Source: Chrysomallon squamiferum (taxonomy: Eukaryota; Mollusca; Gastropoda; Neomphalida; Peltospiridae). Taken from it: 64,000 nt of DNA. Positions within the stretch are counted from its first letter, which is position 1, and every line of letters begins with the position of its first letter. Both the position numbers and the translations under genes were made by a program. The notes beneath the pieces are model-generated. The model had not been told where the DNA came from. It ran no database searches and worked only from the letters and a program-made list of their open reading frames with translations. The stretch covers positions 8,003,491-8,067,490 of the forward strand of contig CM022677.1 in NCBI GenBank assembly GCA_012295275.1, read 5' to 3'. This document shows positions 12,064 to 25,792 of this stretch, piece after piece.

Positions 12064-15000
12064 AATAAAACGAAAACAAAAATTAAGGATTTTGTTAATA
12101 ATACGAATCTGGAAATCTAACTCGCTAAGTATCAACTCTACAGCTACTGTTGAAAAAAGGGTACATAATTCTTTAGTTCACTGCAGCACATTATGTTCTG
12201 TTTTTGATTCACGGTTTTAGAGATTTAGTTTTATCTGTAATAATAATGTGATTTTTTGTTCTTGTATAATCTCTAATACAGTCAATACAAATTACATTGA
12301 TCCACAAGCGCGCGCATTAATTCTGATTATCCACTGATCTTCTATAAAACAAAATATTTGTCTTGCGCATTCTGCGTTAGTAAATGTCAGTAATGTGTCA
12401 AGTTATAAAATGTCATTTTATTAATCTATCCTTTTCTGACCTTTTCAAGTATTAAAATAAAATAATAAAATCCAGAAACCCATTTAATATGTTCAATACA
12501 CAGGTCTCACCTACATACTAAATTATAAATAATGTTTTTTATTATACGATGTAAATATTTATTTATTTATTTATTTATTATTATTATTATCAAATAATTG
12601 TCTCGCTGACTTTCTTTTTTTTATTATTATTATTTTCTGTTTGTCAATAAAGAGGATTGAAAAGTTGATATCTCCTGGTTACTTGTCTGTGTGACGCTAT
12701 AGCTACGTCATAAAATATATTGACATCCAGACAGGGGCGATGATGTTAACTTTTCAAGTGTTATGGTTATTGAGAAGTAAAGAAATCGAATAAAGATTAA
12801 AATTTTATTTTATTTATATTACTATTGTTGTTGTCGTTGTCGTTGTTGTTGTTGTTTTATGTGTGTACTGTAGCTTTATAGTAAACATTACAGGTGTGAT
12901 TTTACTGCCAAAACACAATGTACACAATTTTATAAAGAGCAGTAGAATTATATGAGAATATCGAGAAGGCTTCCATACTAATGTGATATTTTATTAACAG
13001 AACTTGTTTCACAGAACAGCTAAGTAGGAGTAATTTTACACGGCGTTATGAAAATAAGATGCAACTTCAGTACCGCCATCACTATTTATTTTACATGTTT
13101 TATGTTGTAAACAGAGGCGTAGCGGTAATATTATGTATTGTTTGTTAATTAACAATATCAGATCATTTTATTTTGCATAATAAATAAAGAAAGAAAGAAA
13201 GAAAGAAATAAATAATAAGCTTAAGTTTTCATTAACAGGTATAACGTATCTAACAAGTTGAATAATGAATCAACGTTTAATAATGCGTATTATTCTTCTT
13301 TTTTTGTATTAAGATATTAATTGCAGTTGAGAGGTGAGCGGCTAGATTAAGATGAATTAACTTCATCATGTTATTAATATTTGCAAGTGCATCTTTCTTA
13401 AATACTAGAACAGTATAGAATATAGAGAAACATTAATAGACGTTTTTATTATTAAAAGTAAAGTGAAAAGGCGAGGATGCGCGACATGAATCTTGTTTAT
13501 TATAACACAAGTTCTGTAAATATACTGCGCTATTACAGATTCATTCTTAATTAACTGTAGAAAGTGATATTCTATTATATGCCCTAAAAATTAAATTGAT
13601 AATTAGACAATTAATATTCAACTAGATATAATCTAGAGAGCTATATATAAATGTAAAATATTAGGGTTCTTTCGCTGAATTTAAATGCTTTAGTATAAAC
13701 AGGTCTGGTTGAAGCAAATAAACTGTAAATATTGTCGTTCAGTTCCATTATATGTGGTAAACAGCGTTCATCATAATAACAAGAACATTTTTTGTTCATT
13801 ACTGCAATACAAAGGACATTTCAGTTGCCGTTTACAGGGACAAATAAATAAATAAATTAATTTATTAATATTAATATTAAAAGATCCTTCAGTACTTTTG
13901 CGTGAAACATTTAATAATAAAAAAACATTTAATAATAATTTGTATTATGTAATAAAATCTGTGACATGTTTCTGTCTCCCACACACACACACACGCAGAA
14001 CATGTGACTGTCCTCAGTAACGAACTGCCTCTGTTACCCTGCAGCAGCAACTGAGCCAAAAGTACTTGAGCGAAATCTCAAACAGTTTGAGGAGAGTTTT
14101 CAGAAACAGTTTCTGACTTACTTTTCACAACAACTGCAGAGAGGGGTAAGTTATGAGGATTACTATGCTGATGAGCGTCTTACAGGAGCAGCATTTACAT
14201 CTTGTGATGATGTGTGTCATCAGCTGTCATATTCACATCCCGCTCCGACTCAATAAAAGGACAACAAGTAAGTAGAAGGAGAGAAGTGATCAGTCGATGA
14301 ACATTCTCACTTACGGTTTACAAAACTGGTTCTCATTATCGGGGAGATGTTTAGAAAGATTTATTGCTGGGTTACGGCTATTACAGATATATATGCTATA
14401 TGTCGTTTGTGTTACATGTAGTGGATCTGTAGAGCTATACCTTTTGAATCCAATATCTGTGGACATTTTTCGCCAGGTCACCAAATGTGACCAAAGTTCC
14501 GTTTAGGCGACTGTGATGTTAAAAACACTATATATTAGTCGTGCAAAAAAACAACAACACATTAATGCTAAAGTGAAGCCAGCTAACATTTCCAACCTTA
14601 ACGTTATAGAGTTATCGGTTGGTTAACAAAACAGTTTATCACAGGCGAGAGTTTGCTATTCTTTTTCCTTATTAATTCAAGTATTAGTTCGCTAAAGTGA
14701 AGCCAACGAACAAATCTAGCGAACTTTTACACCGTCAGGTTAAAGAATTATCGGTTGGTTAACGGAACAAGTTATCATGGGAAATAACTCTAAAACCTTG
14801 TATTTGCTATTGTTTTTCTATTCAATTCCAGTAGGGTTTCTTACCCGGAATATAAAGAAAACAGTTTGTTTGAACATTTATTACCAGCTGATTTAAATAA
14901 CTAGGACTCACTTTTTCTGGCTATTTTAATTAATAAAGAATTTTGTTATTTCATTTTAGATGTTGGCAAAATAAGGTAAGCCAATACATCGAGTTTATTG

Positions 15001-15290
15001 AACTATGAGCAAATCTGTTCACTGGAAAAATGTGGACATAGAAATAAGTAATATTTCATGGTTTTAGAAATTCCATAGCTACAGTTTGGCGTTGTGCTTA
15101 TTTTGTGTTTGAATTTGATTGAGTTTAGATTAGTTGAGTAGCTAATTCTGTGTTTGGTAAGGTTCTTCTGTAGTTTCCTACTAAAATTATTTTGGAATTT
15201 GAAGATGAAAGCTGTAACTAATGTGATTTTGTATCTTTACTATTCACCCACTCCCGTCCACAATTCAATATGGCTGCCTGTTTGTTCAAG
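12060..15290. repeat. AT-rich spacer with further dispersed-repeat pieces
   Basis: 12780-13210 shares phrases with 25790-26480: a reverse-strand match around 26405-26450 and the GTGTGATTTTACTGC phrase. 13870-14000 shares an ACATTTAATAATAAT and TAATAAAATCTGTGA signature with 30590-30640. 14550-14790 has a local duplication of a roughly 100-bp segment (TAAAGTGAAGCCA and TTATCGGTTGGTTAAC each occur twice). An (AAAG)n tract lies near 13187-13207. No gene recognised. Confidence 0.55.
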
Positions 15291-17165
15291 GCAGTGCATC
15301 GTGCCTAGTATCTTACAGTCTGTGGTATGTACTACCCTGTCAGTGAGTCTGTTTGCTCAAGGCAATGCATCGTGTTTAGTTTTTATTATTACAGACTATG
15401 GTATGTACTATCCCGTCAGTGAGTTTGTTCAAGGCAGTCGATCGTGTCTAGTATTACAGAATGTGGTATGTACTAACCTGCCAGTCAGTCTGTTTGTTCA
15501 AGGCAGTGCATCGTGCCTACTATATTACTGAATGTGATATGTACTACCCTGTCAGTGAGTTTGTTCAATGCAGTCTATCGTGTCTAGTATTACAGACTGT
15601 GGTATGTACTATCCTGTCAGTGAGACTGTTTATTCAAGGCAGTGCATCGTGTCTACAAACTGTGGTATGTACCATTCTGTCAGTGAGTCTGTTCAAGCCA
15701 GTGCATCTGTCTAGTACATTACAGTCTGTGGTATGTACTACCCTGTCAGTGAGTCTGTTCAGCCAGTGCATCGTGTCTAGTATATTACAAACTGTGGTAT
15801 GTTCTATCCTGTCAGTGAGTCTGTTCAAGGCAGTTGATCGTGCCTACCACATTACAGACTGTGGTATGTACTATCCTGTCACTGAGTCTGTTCAAGACAG
15901 TGCACCGTGTCTAGTATCCTACAGACTGGTATGTCCTATCCTATCAGTGAGCCTGTTTGTTGAAGGCAGTGCAGTATATCTAGTATTACAGACTGTGGTA
16001 TGTACTACACTGTCAGTGAGTCTGTTCAAGGGATTGCACTGTATCTAGTATTACAGACTGTGGCATGTACTACCCTGTCAGTGTGTCTGTTTGTTCAAGG
16101 CAGTGCATCGTGTTTAGTATATTACAGACTGTGGCATGTACTACCCTGACAGTGAGTTTCTTTCTTCAAGGCAATGCATCGTGTTTAGTAAATTACAGAG
16201 TGTGGTATGTACTACCCTGTCAGTGAGTTTCTTTCTTCAAGGCAATGCATCGTGTTTAGTAAATTACAGAGTGTGGTATGTACTATCCTGTCAGTGAGTC
16301 TGTTCAAGGCAGTGCATCGTCTCTAGAATATTACAGACTGTGGTATGTACTATCCTGCCAGTGGATCGTGTCTAGTATTACAGAATGTGGTATGTACTAT
16401 CCTGTCAGTGAGTCTGTTGAAGGCAGTGCATCGTGTCTACAAACTGTGGTATGTACTACCCTCACAGTGAGTCTGTATGTTCAAGGCAGTGCATCGTGTT
16501 TAGTATATTACAGACTGTGGTATGTACTACCCTGTCAGTGAGTCTGTTTCTTCAAGGCAATGCATCGTGTTTAGTATATTACAGAGTGTGGTATGTACTA
16601 CCCTTTCAGTGAGTCTGTTTGTTTAAGGCAATGCATCGTGTTTAGTTGTTGTTACAGACAGTGGTATGCACTACCCTGTCAGTGAGTCTGTTCAAGGCAG
16701 TGCACTGTATCTGGTATTACAGACTGTGGAATGTACTATCCTGTCAGTGAGTATGTTTGTTCAAAGCAGTGCACCGTGTCTATTATATTACAGACAGTGG
16801 TATGTACTACCCTGTCAGTGAGTATGTTTGTTCAAAGCAGTGCACCGTGTCTATTATATTACAGACAGTGGTATGTACTACCCTGTCAGTGAATCTGTTC
16901 AAGGCAGTGCATCGTGTCTAATATATTACAGACTGTGGTATGTACTACCCTGTCAGTGAGTCTGTTCAAAGCAGTGCACTGTATCTAGTATTGTAGACAC
17001 TGTGGTATGTACTACCCTATCAGTGAGTCTGTTCAACACAGTGTGTCGTGTCTAGTATATTATAGACTGTGGTATGTACTACCCTGTCAGTGAGTATGTT
17101 TGTTCAAGGCAGTGCATTGTGTCTAGTTGTTGTTATAGACTGTGGTATGTACTATCCTGTCTGTG
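15290..17165 (+). repeat. Satellite array, unit about 65-80 bp
   Basis: Roughly 25 imperfect copies of a unit built from ACAGACTGTGGTATGTACTA, CCTGTCAGTGAGTCTGTT and CAAGGCAGTGCATCGTGTCT. Unit length varies because a TTGTT block before CAAGG and the TATAT before ACAGA come and go. Open frames across it (15154-16541) merely translate the repeat. The same family, in the opposite orientation, makes the arrays at 30950-31720 and 32400-32545. Confidence 0.95.
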
Positions 17166-18060
17166 GTTTTTATATGAGGTCATTCATAGAAACTTACAGC
17201 AATATTAATTGAAAATGGTATTGTTAAAAACAGAACTAAAAGAATATAAAATCTAAAAGTATTTAATACTTGTTGTTTTTGTTAGTCACTGAGTGATACA
17301 TGTAAATTGGACCATTCATGAATTGTTTTTTTTATATGCTATTTATTTTAAAATACTTTAAATTTTAACATGTGTTTAATGTAAAATGACTTTTTAAGCA
17401 TATATTCAAATCTGCAATTTCTCCATATTATTTAAGTGAAAAAACTAAATAACTGTCTAACATGAATAAAGTATTATAACTAACTTTGACCTAGGTAATC
17501 AAATTTAAAAAAAAACAAGCAAATAATAAACACATCCACAAAACACATGCACACACACTGACACACAAAACCCAAGGTAAAAGTGCTTTATCATGTTAAC
17601 ACATGGTGGAGAGGAAGTTTTGTATCTGTTTATCAGTGAGTTTCTTTCTAAACAAAAACATTTTACACAGACATTGTATAAATCACTAACAACAATTTTT
17701 CTTTTGTCTGCACCTGACACGAGAATGGAAACAGGACAAGGACAGTTTTATCTTGTTGTTATTGTAAGTGTGGTTTATGTAGCCCTGCTGGCTTTTGGAG
17801 CAGAACAAGTGTCCTCAATACAGAACTCACAGCTTGTCAAACATTTCCATACAAAGACAGCATGAAAGAATATCATCGGAATCTGAAGCTGTTGCCATAT
17901 CTGTTAATAATAAAAAAATAATAATACCAACAACAAAAACAACAACAACAACAACATCAGCAGCATCAGCAAGGACATGGAAGACTCGAGAAGATAAAAA
18001 AGAAAATACAAAGAAAGGAAAATGTAAGAAAATAAAAGAAAAAGAAAATAATAATAATAA

Positions 18061-18091
<31 letters not shown>

Positions 18092-18430
18092 CATAATCAT
18101 AATGATAAAAAGAACAAAAAAAAGCCAACACAATGCCATCCTTACTTAAGTACATCAGTGACAACAAAGATATGAATAAATTCGTAACAGCTCTCAATTC
18201 AGCAACAAATAATTTACATTATTTTTTCTTACAAAAATCTGAATTAACAGTCTTTTTCATCAATGTTTATCTGATTAGGGCTAATAAAAAAATTAAAAAA
18301 TGCAAGTAATGAGATAACAGTTAACATTAGCTTCTGACAAAAATATTACATTCTGATTATTTTTTACCTCAATTGTTAAACAAATATCATTATCATCTTT
18401 GTCAATTAAAGAGAAAAGACAGTGTCAACT
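17166..18430. other. Non-coding spacer with (AAT)n and Lys-rich simple sequence
   Basis: Contains (AAT)n around 18046-18092 and A-rich stretches. The open frames at 17593-18197 have no recognised domain and are largely simple sequence. No gene supported. Confidence 0.5.
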
Positions 18431-18936
18431 CACTTGTTCTCTTCAAGTTCTGTCTGATATTTTTTGTGTGATTGTTTAATGTTCCCAACATGAGTAACCA
18501 TTACCTCCATTTTACAACTGAGTCTCATCTCCCTAAAAAAACACACACAATTATATTTGAACTGATTTTACTTGTAGAATTGTCTGGTTAATAATTATTG
18601 CTCCTTTTATAAATAAAAAAAAAAAATAATAAAAAAATAAAGTATAAAGAATTTTAGAATCAGAGTGTGATCTGATATGATTTTTATAATTGCTGTGTCA
18701 TTTCACGACAGGTTTCGTTATAACTGAACAAATATTTATTCCTTTGTCATTCTACGGATTCTTTCAATAAATGATTTTTTACATGCAGACAAAGCATCAT
18801 TTTACAATAATCTGCTATTCATTTTCAGTGCAAGATTTTACAAAAACAAATATATTATATTTTTCTGCATGTTGCTTAATTCAGTATAAGAAAAACTATT
18901 TTGTATAGAATTTTGTGAAAGACTGAAAAAATATTT

Positions 18937-18987
18937 AAATCTGAAATAAAATGGAAAGGTTCACAATGAATAATGTATTTAAATACC
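18937..18987 (-). other. Weak donor and intron start below coiled-coil segment 5
   Basis: The donor following segment 5 is GTATTT, weaker than the others in this locus, so the 3' limit of that exon is uncertain. Confidence 0.2.
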
Positions 18988-19839
18988 TGCTGGACAGCAC
19001 CAAATACTTCAACTCTACTGGAGACTTGAGCTGCTCTTTGTTCCAAAATGTCAATCTGAGTTTGTATTTATCAACAATTTCTTGACAAGCTGATTTAATT
19101 TCTGAAAATAAAAAGTTTAAATCCACAGATTAGTATATTGGTTTCTTCAATTCCTATAAATACATGATGAAAGATCTGAATGTCATTCAGTAAATACTGA
19201 CATTTCTTTGTTATTAAACAATTCAATAAATTAACTCTGCATGAATCAATATAATTATAGTAAACAAAAAATTGAAATATAACCTTTTTTAAATATTTTG
19301 TTTTGTATTCTAATGAGATTTAATGATGCAGTTATCAATTCACATTATTTAATGAAAGAAAAGCTAGACATGACAAATCTGTCAAATAAATTTGAATCAT
19401 ATAATTAAAGCTAAAGTAGAATTTTTTCATTCAGAAACACCTTCAACAGAATTAGCATAGATCTGTTTTTCTTTCTGAACTGATTTCACACATACCTCAA
19501 CATCATTCCTTAAGCCATGTAGTTCTTGGTCCAATTTGTGGGAGTTAAAAACAAAACTGTTTTGATTACTCCTAGTACAAATATAAGCTAAAAAGAAATA
19601 AAACAATGCTAATGGAAGTAAACTAAGTCACCTGCTGCTCAACTTCCAGGATTTTATCTTTGCCACAGTCATCTGCCAAGTGTTTCATTTTAATGTTTTT
19701 GTTTGCCTGGTTTTAGCATGTTCAAGTGTTTCAAGTTTTTTCTCCTGATATTTGACTGTTGAGATTGGTGACCTGGTGGAAGAGTCTCCAAGTTAATGCT
19801 GCCAGAATTGATGTGGTTGGCTACAAAGTCCAAATAAAT

Positions 19840-20180
19840 AAAAAACTGTAAAATATAAAATAAATAAAATACTGCTACTATTACATTTACTGCAACTACT
19901 ATACTACTTTTACTACCCTCATTACTGTAACTAATATTTACTATTATTCCTTATTTATCTAGGATTTCTGTTATTTTTTACTCTCTTCACTATTATACCT
20001 ATGCCTGAATTTCTTTATACTAATATTATTATAATTACTACAACAACAACTATGACTACTGTTACTACCTATCACTGCTGTTACTCTACTCTTCTTGTTA
20101 AATTTATCATTTCTCTAAAAACAACTACTATTAGTACTGCTACTACTGCTACTACCACAACTACTGTTTCCCAGGTTGTC
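19840..20180 (+). repeat. Degenerate (ACT)n/(ATT)n trinucleotide region
   Basis: Long run of interrupted ACT, ATT and ACA triplets. The Thr-rich open frame at 20001-20201 reflects this composition. Confidence 0.7.
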
Positions 20181-20439
20181 CTCCAGGTGCTGTCAGTTTA
20201 ATCAGGAAGCTGTCTGCAACTGAAGGGAGACAATTACAAGATGATACAATTTTCTCCACTGACTTCTTGACAGTGAGACCTTAAAATTAATTAAGTTTAT
20301 ATAAATAATTAAAAAAGAAAACAACATAACAGCAGCATGTGTCTGAGGTGAAAGACAGTTGCAGAGAGTAGAGAGAATATCAGGCAAGGGAGAAAGGTGT
20401 TTGAGACAATTCTCTGCATTATGATTAATATATTTTTAT

Positions 20440-20560
20440 AAGGTTGTATTGTTATTGTATGTCATGAAGTATAAATAGGTAGAGAAAATAAAGATGTAAT
20501 TGAAGTGGAACTTGTGTAGTTTTTGTGTGAGGGTGTTGTATGCACCTGGCCACAAATGGC
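20440..20560 (+). promoter_or_regulatory. LTR-like promoter/polyadenylation cluster (tentative)
   Basis: TATAAATAGG at about 20470 is followed within 20 bases by AATAAAG, a spacing seen in retroelement LTRs, where the R region carries both. A Gypsy pol fragment lies 600 bases downstream on the same strand. No paired LTR or clear TG...CA borders were found, so this remains a suggestion. Confidence 0.2.
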
Positions 20561-20881
20561 ATCACCTACAGGATTATCAGTTGTTTAAGTTTACAGACAA
20601 TTGTTAAATTTAAAACAGGCAGTTGATAAATCTGAAATGAGAACAATGAAGAAACAATTAAAGTGTGAGGCAGCTGGACTTTCCAGAAAAATGCAGATGA
20701 AGACGAACTGAATATGATTGACGGAAAATGAAAGAAAGGGATAACTACCACAGAAAATACATTAATGAACTTAATTATGACAGAACCATTACTAATGCAG
20801 TTATTACCACTGAGAAGTGAGATGTTCCCAGAGTTCTGAAATTGCAAAGGAACGAAAGATCAAAGAACATTAACAACACCT

Positions 20882-20955
<74 letters not shown>
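20882..20955 (+). repeat. (GA)n microsatellite
   Basis: About 36 uninterrupted AG units after CACCTGTAG. Confidence 0.97.
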
Positions 20956-20956
<1 letters not shown>

Positions 20957-21109
20957 TATTATGACATAAACTGTGTGGTGGATAAACACTGACATCATCA
21001 GGATAATTAACAGATTGATTCTGTGACTGTGTTGCTATTTTGTTGTGTTGCTTCACTTTATGTTTAAATGTAAATTGTCATTATTGGCCACACACTATGA
21101 AAGGTAGGT

Positions 21110-21600
21110 GACTGTGAAATGTTTGAATGTGAACAGATAATTGATATGAAATATCAATCAGCACAGCTCAATAAGAATACCGATGGTCTATTCAGGAAGA
21201 AATTTCATGGAATGACATCTACTTCAGTGGAAGCTGCTTTGAGAGATACTGCTAGTAGTACGGAAGTTCCACAGACAAAGAGTCATGTTCTAAACAGCGG
21301 TGGAAGAAAAGTCACACAGGCAACAGTCACAGCTGAACAGTTTAATGAGACTATGGAAGCCATAACCTCATTTCCCAGCTACTCTTTAGAAGAACTAGCA
21401 GTGATGCAGGCAAAAGACAAGTTAATAAAAAGACTGCTGAGACATGGCTAGAGGCAGAAAACAGTTCAGAGCTGAGAGGAAATTAGAAGAATCTGGGTTG
21501 TTAACACTAATCCGAAAATGGGACAGATTATTTCTTGAAAACGGTGTAGTCTAAAGAAACATAAAGGACCCCAACTTGGGAATTTTGACAAAAAAAAGAT
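21110..21600 (+). mobile_element. Ty3/Gypsy pol fragment A (post-RNase H linker)
   Basis: The 110-codon frame at 21119-21451 contains LNKNTDGLFRKKFH, matching the NxxADxLSR signature that follows RNase H in Gypsy pol. A spacer follows that ends in a KDKLIKRLL-type stretch, where the integrase N-terminal region would begin. The same sequence, inverted, is found at about 54690-55100 beside an RNase H and reverse transcriptase of the same family. Here only this 0.5-kb piece survives; it has neither RT nor a recognisable integrase HHCC. It is a truncated, inactive copy. Confidence 0.7.
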
Positions 21601-22160
21601 ACTGGTATCCCATGTTTTACTACTACAACAACAACAGAAGATGTAAGATATGTAGTTGATGTCTCACAACAACAATAAATATGGGTTATGCTAGTGTATG
21701 CTACAACAGCAGACATGTAGAGTATGTCTGACAAAAATAAATATAGTATGGCTACTGCTTTACCACTACAACAACAACATACATGTGGTGTATGTCTGAC
21801 AACAACAATAAATATGGGTGTCCCTCATGTTTCATGACTACAACAGCAAACATGTAGTGTAAGTCTGAAACCAATAAATATGGTTATCCCTAGTGTTTTA
21901 ACAACATCACACACATAGTTGATGTCTGACAACAATAAATATGTGTATCACTAGTGTTTTACCACTACACAAACAGCAGACAAGTAGTCGATGTCTGAAA
22001 ACAATAAATATAGGTTTCCCAAGTGTTAATGTCTACAACAGCAGTCCTGTAGTGGATGTATGACAACAATAAGTGTGGGTATTCCTGGTGTTTTACCACT
22101 ATAACAACAGCAGACATGTAGACTGATTTAGGTATCACTAATGCTTACCACTATAATAAT
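21600..22160 (+). repeat. Minisatellite, unit about 60-85 bp
   Basis: Six to eight imperfect copies with the shared words CTACAACAACAGCAGACATGT, GTGGATGTCTGACAACAATAAATATGG and CTAGTGTTTTACCAC. It begins directly after Gypsy fragment A. Confidence 0.85.
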
Positions 22161-24422
22161 GGGTGACATGCGGCAAATGTGTGATAACAACTAAAAAGGT
22201 AATCATATTTGGCAATGTCTGTCAGTGATTAAAATAGCTATTAGAACAGGTGAACAAGGTCTGACAAAACCTAAAGAAAACCTAGTGAAACCTGTAATAC
22301 CCTGAAGAAGACTTCTGAAACAGTCTCCTCTTTGCTTCATAAAGTCCCACACTGAAGCAGGTTTTCCAAGGACCACTTTTCAAAAGTCACTTCTTAAATG
22401 AACTTCAACTTTTGCTTCATTTATATTCAAATAACCATATACTGTAAGTACTATTACAATATAATTCATAATCAATCCATTTTTTTAGGTCTATGTTTTC
22501 TGTAATTTATTTGTATCTGTGACATATTTAATAATGTCATCTTAACCATAACAGTGTTGCCAATGTACAACACAAAACAATGTATTGAGATAATTTTCTC
22601 CCTGACTGAAATTGGTTGTATTTTAATTACTGGTGCATATACATCACCCAAAGTATTTGTGACAATCTAACTGATCTAACATTATCAGCATTTATTATAC
22701 ACAGAAGATTTTACAATTTTTACTTTAAATCACAACTTGGCAAAATATGTGCATTGTTCAACATCTTTGGGACTCAACAGTCGGACTCCCAGTAGGTTTA
22801 TTCCATTGCAGTCCAGCCATCCCCCTCCCCCACTTTTTTATTTCTGGATCCACCACTGAATTGGTTATTCCTATGTATGACCAATGTTTTGCAGTGATTA
22901 AGCTGGTTATTCCTGATGTTTGGTGATAGAAATTCTGAAACCATAAAGTGTCTCTCATATCAAACATTTCATTTATCAAGGGGATATTATAATCTTTATG
23001 ATTAAACAAATATTCTTCAAATCTGTATTACAAACATGAAGATATCTGAATTATTCTACAAATCTCCCAGGACACAGAATGATCAGTCTGCATTCTGACA
23101 CATTGACTTGTCATACTGACAGTTCCAGATAAAAAACAGTGTGAGCATACACAAAAGAACAGTTATGTGATAAAAAGTAAAAACTGAAAGATAGAATTTT
23201 TTTTCTGAAATTTAAAAACAAAAACAAAATAATATCCATTCATGTTTTGAATTAAATGTTAAAACTGAAAAAGTATACTTGTACTAATGTTTACCATATT
23301 TTACACAAATTTTAAGCATTTTTTATTAATATTTTTAATTTTAATTTGAACATATAATTAAAAAAATTATCAGATTTAAAACTATAACTAAAAATAAATA
23401 AAATGTTAAAAGGTTTGTGATTAAAACAACATTTATAACAAGTATGTGAACTTTTAATACAGTAATTAACAAATGTTAATTCCTATGAAGTCCATTATTT
23501 TAAAACTACTTTAATTCATATTAATTCTGTGTTTGTGTTTCTGTAAATTGTGGATTGTTATTATTAATTATTTCCCAGAGGTACCACTGTCCTTACTATA
23601 TGTTTGTTTTATATACAAGACAAACACTGCAGTCCAATAAAAATAAATAACTAAAATATTATCCAGTTAAAAAGCTCTATACTCTTTAAATAGTATTTTT
23701 CAGGTATGGTAATTAAATTAAGATAAAAGCAGTTTATGTCAAAAACTATATTTAATATTCTTAATTTTTAAAATTATTTTGATAAAAGTATTTTTCTCTT
23801 TAAAGACTTTTTTTTAGTAAAATTTTGGACATGTATGTTCATGTGTTTGCTTGTTTGATATTAATAGTTGTAACTGATCTGCTAGGACATTTTACAGTAT
23901 CAAGAACAGCAAAAACCATGACCTTTGATTAATATGAACTGAATGTTTGTACTTGAATAAAACAAACAGTGGTTGTAAAAACAGCACTAACTGTTTAAAA
24001 GACAACTTGCACAGATTTACAAATTAACTTTTAGTAACTTGTCTGCTGTAGATTAACTGACACTCTTCCATTAGGTCAATAATTATTATTATACTGTAGT
24101 AAAATTAAGCAAAAAATATTCTTGTGACTAGTGGATTGGTGAAAAAATATAACTTTATGTAGGATAAACTGAATGCATCATGTCAAAAAATAAAATAAAA
24201 TAAAAAAATAAAAAGGGCAAGACAGGAAAAATATTTTTAGGATTTCTAGAGAATAAAAACCATGAATAGAATTAAAAACATGACTCCACATATTCATCTA
24301 AGGAAATTCAAGTGTGATTCTGAGGTCTCAAATGAACAGTAAACAAGAAGTAAAGCTGCTACATCATAACTAATGTAACTAATATTATAAAATTACTAAC
24401 AAAAATATATTTGTTCACTTAC
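22161..24422. other. Non-coding spacer; possible DNA-transposon end near 22850
   Basis: No gene seen. On the minus strand at 22856-22790, CAGTGGTGGATCCAGAAAT followed by a GGGGGAGGGGGATGGC stretch resembles the terminus of a widespread DNA-transposon group (ends with CAGGGGCGGATCCAG). No matching inverted end was found, so the identity is tentative. Confidence 0.3.
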
Positions 24423-25792
24423 AGAGACCATACAGAAATGTATCAATGAAGTTTTTCCACATTTCATTTTGTGCCTTCTCTACCAAAATGCATTCTTTTT
24501 TGTTGACAGATTTCAAATGATTGTCTTCAATCCATAAAATAACTAGCAAAAGAAAAATATTTCTTAATGTAAGTATAACTGGTTATAAAGAAATTACAAC
24601 AAATAATTCTAAACTTAATGTATAAATAAATTAAAAGCATTTTCTCCATCTTCTTTGAAATATATTATAAAAATATGAACTGCATGGTACAAATCCTTTT
24701 TTATATATTACTGACTTATTTCAAATACCCAGTAATTATTAATTTTATTTTATTATATTTTATAATATCATAGTTCAGCTTAAAAAAAATATGTTGGATT
24801 TTAATTTTAAAAAATAGAACTCATGACAGAGCCTGTGCAGTGTTAAATCTGCATTTCCAGAAGCTTTCATCAGTCATTTCTCCATGTTGCAGCTCTGAAA
24901 CTGGTTTTCATTTCTGAATACTTATATTAATTAGTTATACCATGTCCATTTGAAGTAAATAAATACAGCTTGAAATGTTTGCACACCATTTAGTCCAAAA
25001 CTAGATTACACTATAAAAATATTTAGGATGTCGAACTGACATTTTAGGATACAGATTAGTCACTTGTCATTTTTTTCTTAACTACGTAATTACTGAAACT
25101 ATTGTTCTGAAAAATTGAATGCAAAATAACAAAATACAAAATAACCAATTTCTTGAAATTTAGAGAATATTTCCAAATTAAAAACTGCTGTCCATCTTGT
25201 AATATTGAAAAAAAAAAAAAATAATAATAATAATAATAATGTTAATAATGAAAAGGGAAAAGATATAATAAAATAACATGCCAAACAATCTTTCTGATTT
25301 ATAAAGATTTAAATATACTATATTTTAGGAATTCCTATGAACAAAAAATAAAAAGTATGATTATTAGCAAAGTACAACATTTAATTAATTGTAATTAATG
25401 GCAAAATTAACTTACCTACAGTTATGAATGTTTTCATATTTTTAAACTTACTATTGTTCCAGTAATTTCTGCCATTTTTACAAAAATGCGCTTGTCTGAT
25501 ACCCCACCATTATTAAAGTAATTCATTGCAGGCGCAGTAAAAATGGTCACCAGTGAAGTACTAACTTTCTTATTTTTTGTTTAGCTTCGGAAACAACATA
25601 AAAATAAATATAATAATTAAATAAAGAAAGAAAGAAAGTAGAAATTAAAAAAACAAAATGTGAATTGCCGTGAATTGGTAAGATTTTACTAAAAACTCAT
25701 CATATTTTGCATTACAGTAAATAAATATAAGTAATATAACATTTAATGATCATTGAGCATATTCTCTTAATAATAAAAATGTCTATTAATTA

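Larger units (their letters stand above)
18434..25437 (-). pseudogene. Coiled-coil protein gene remains (scattered exons)
   Basis: Six minus-strand segments have splice-like borders and protein-like translations. (1) 25437-25416 starts MKTFITV, donor GTAAGT. (2) 24542-24423, joined in phase, reads ILWIEDNHLKSVNKK and on to WKNFIDTFLYG, donor GTAAGT. (3) 19820-19632 has helical Lys/Glu-rich pieces in two frames, ending KILEVEQQ. (4) About 19540-19496 reads LDQELHGLRNDVE, donor GTATGT. (5) 19101-18987 contains EIKSACQEIVDKY in one frame and DILEQRAAQVSSRVEVFG in another. (6) 18532-18434 reads EMRLSCKMEVMV and on to ELEEN, donor GTGAGT. Heptad-like helices dominate segments 3-6. Frame changes inside segments 3 and 5 suggest decay. 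The W-I-E-D pattern in segment 2 loosely recalls RTRAF/C14orf166 N-termini, but this is weak. Gypsy debris and satellites lie in the intervening DNA. Function unknown. Confidence 0.35.

Noticed and set aside
15154-16541. Plus-strand frames with repeated VVCTTLSVSLF-type motif
   Set aside because: Satellite translation only; the frame is lost at length variants.
17593-17865. 90-codon frame with a hydrophobic segment (QFYLVVIVSVVYVALLAFG) as a small membrane protein gene
   Set aside because: No promoter, splice border or family support; the flanks are simple sequence and other frames are comparably open.
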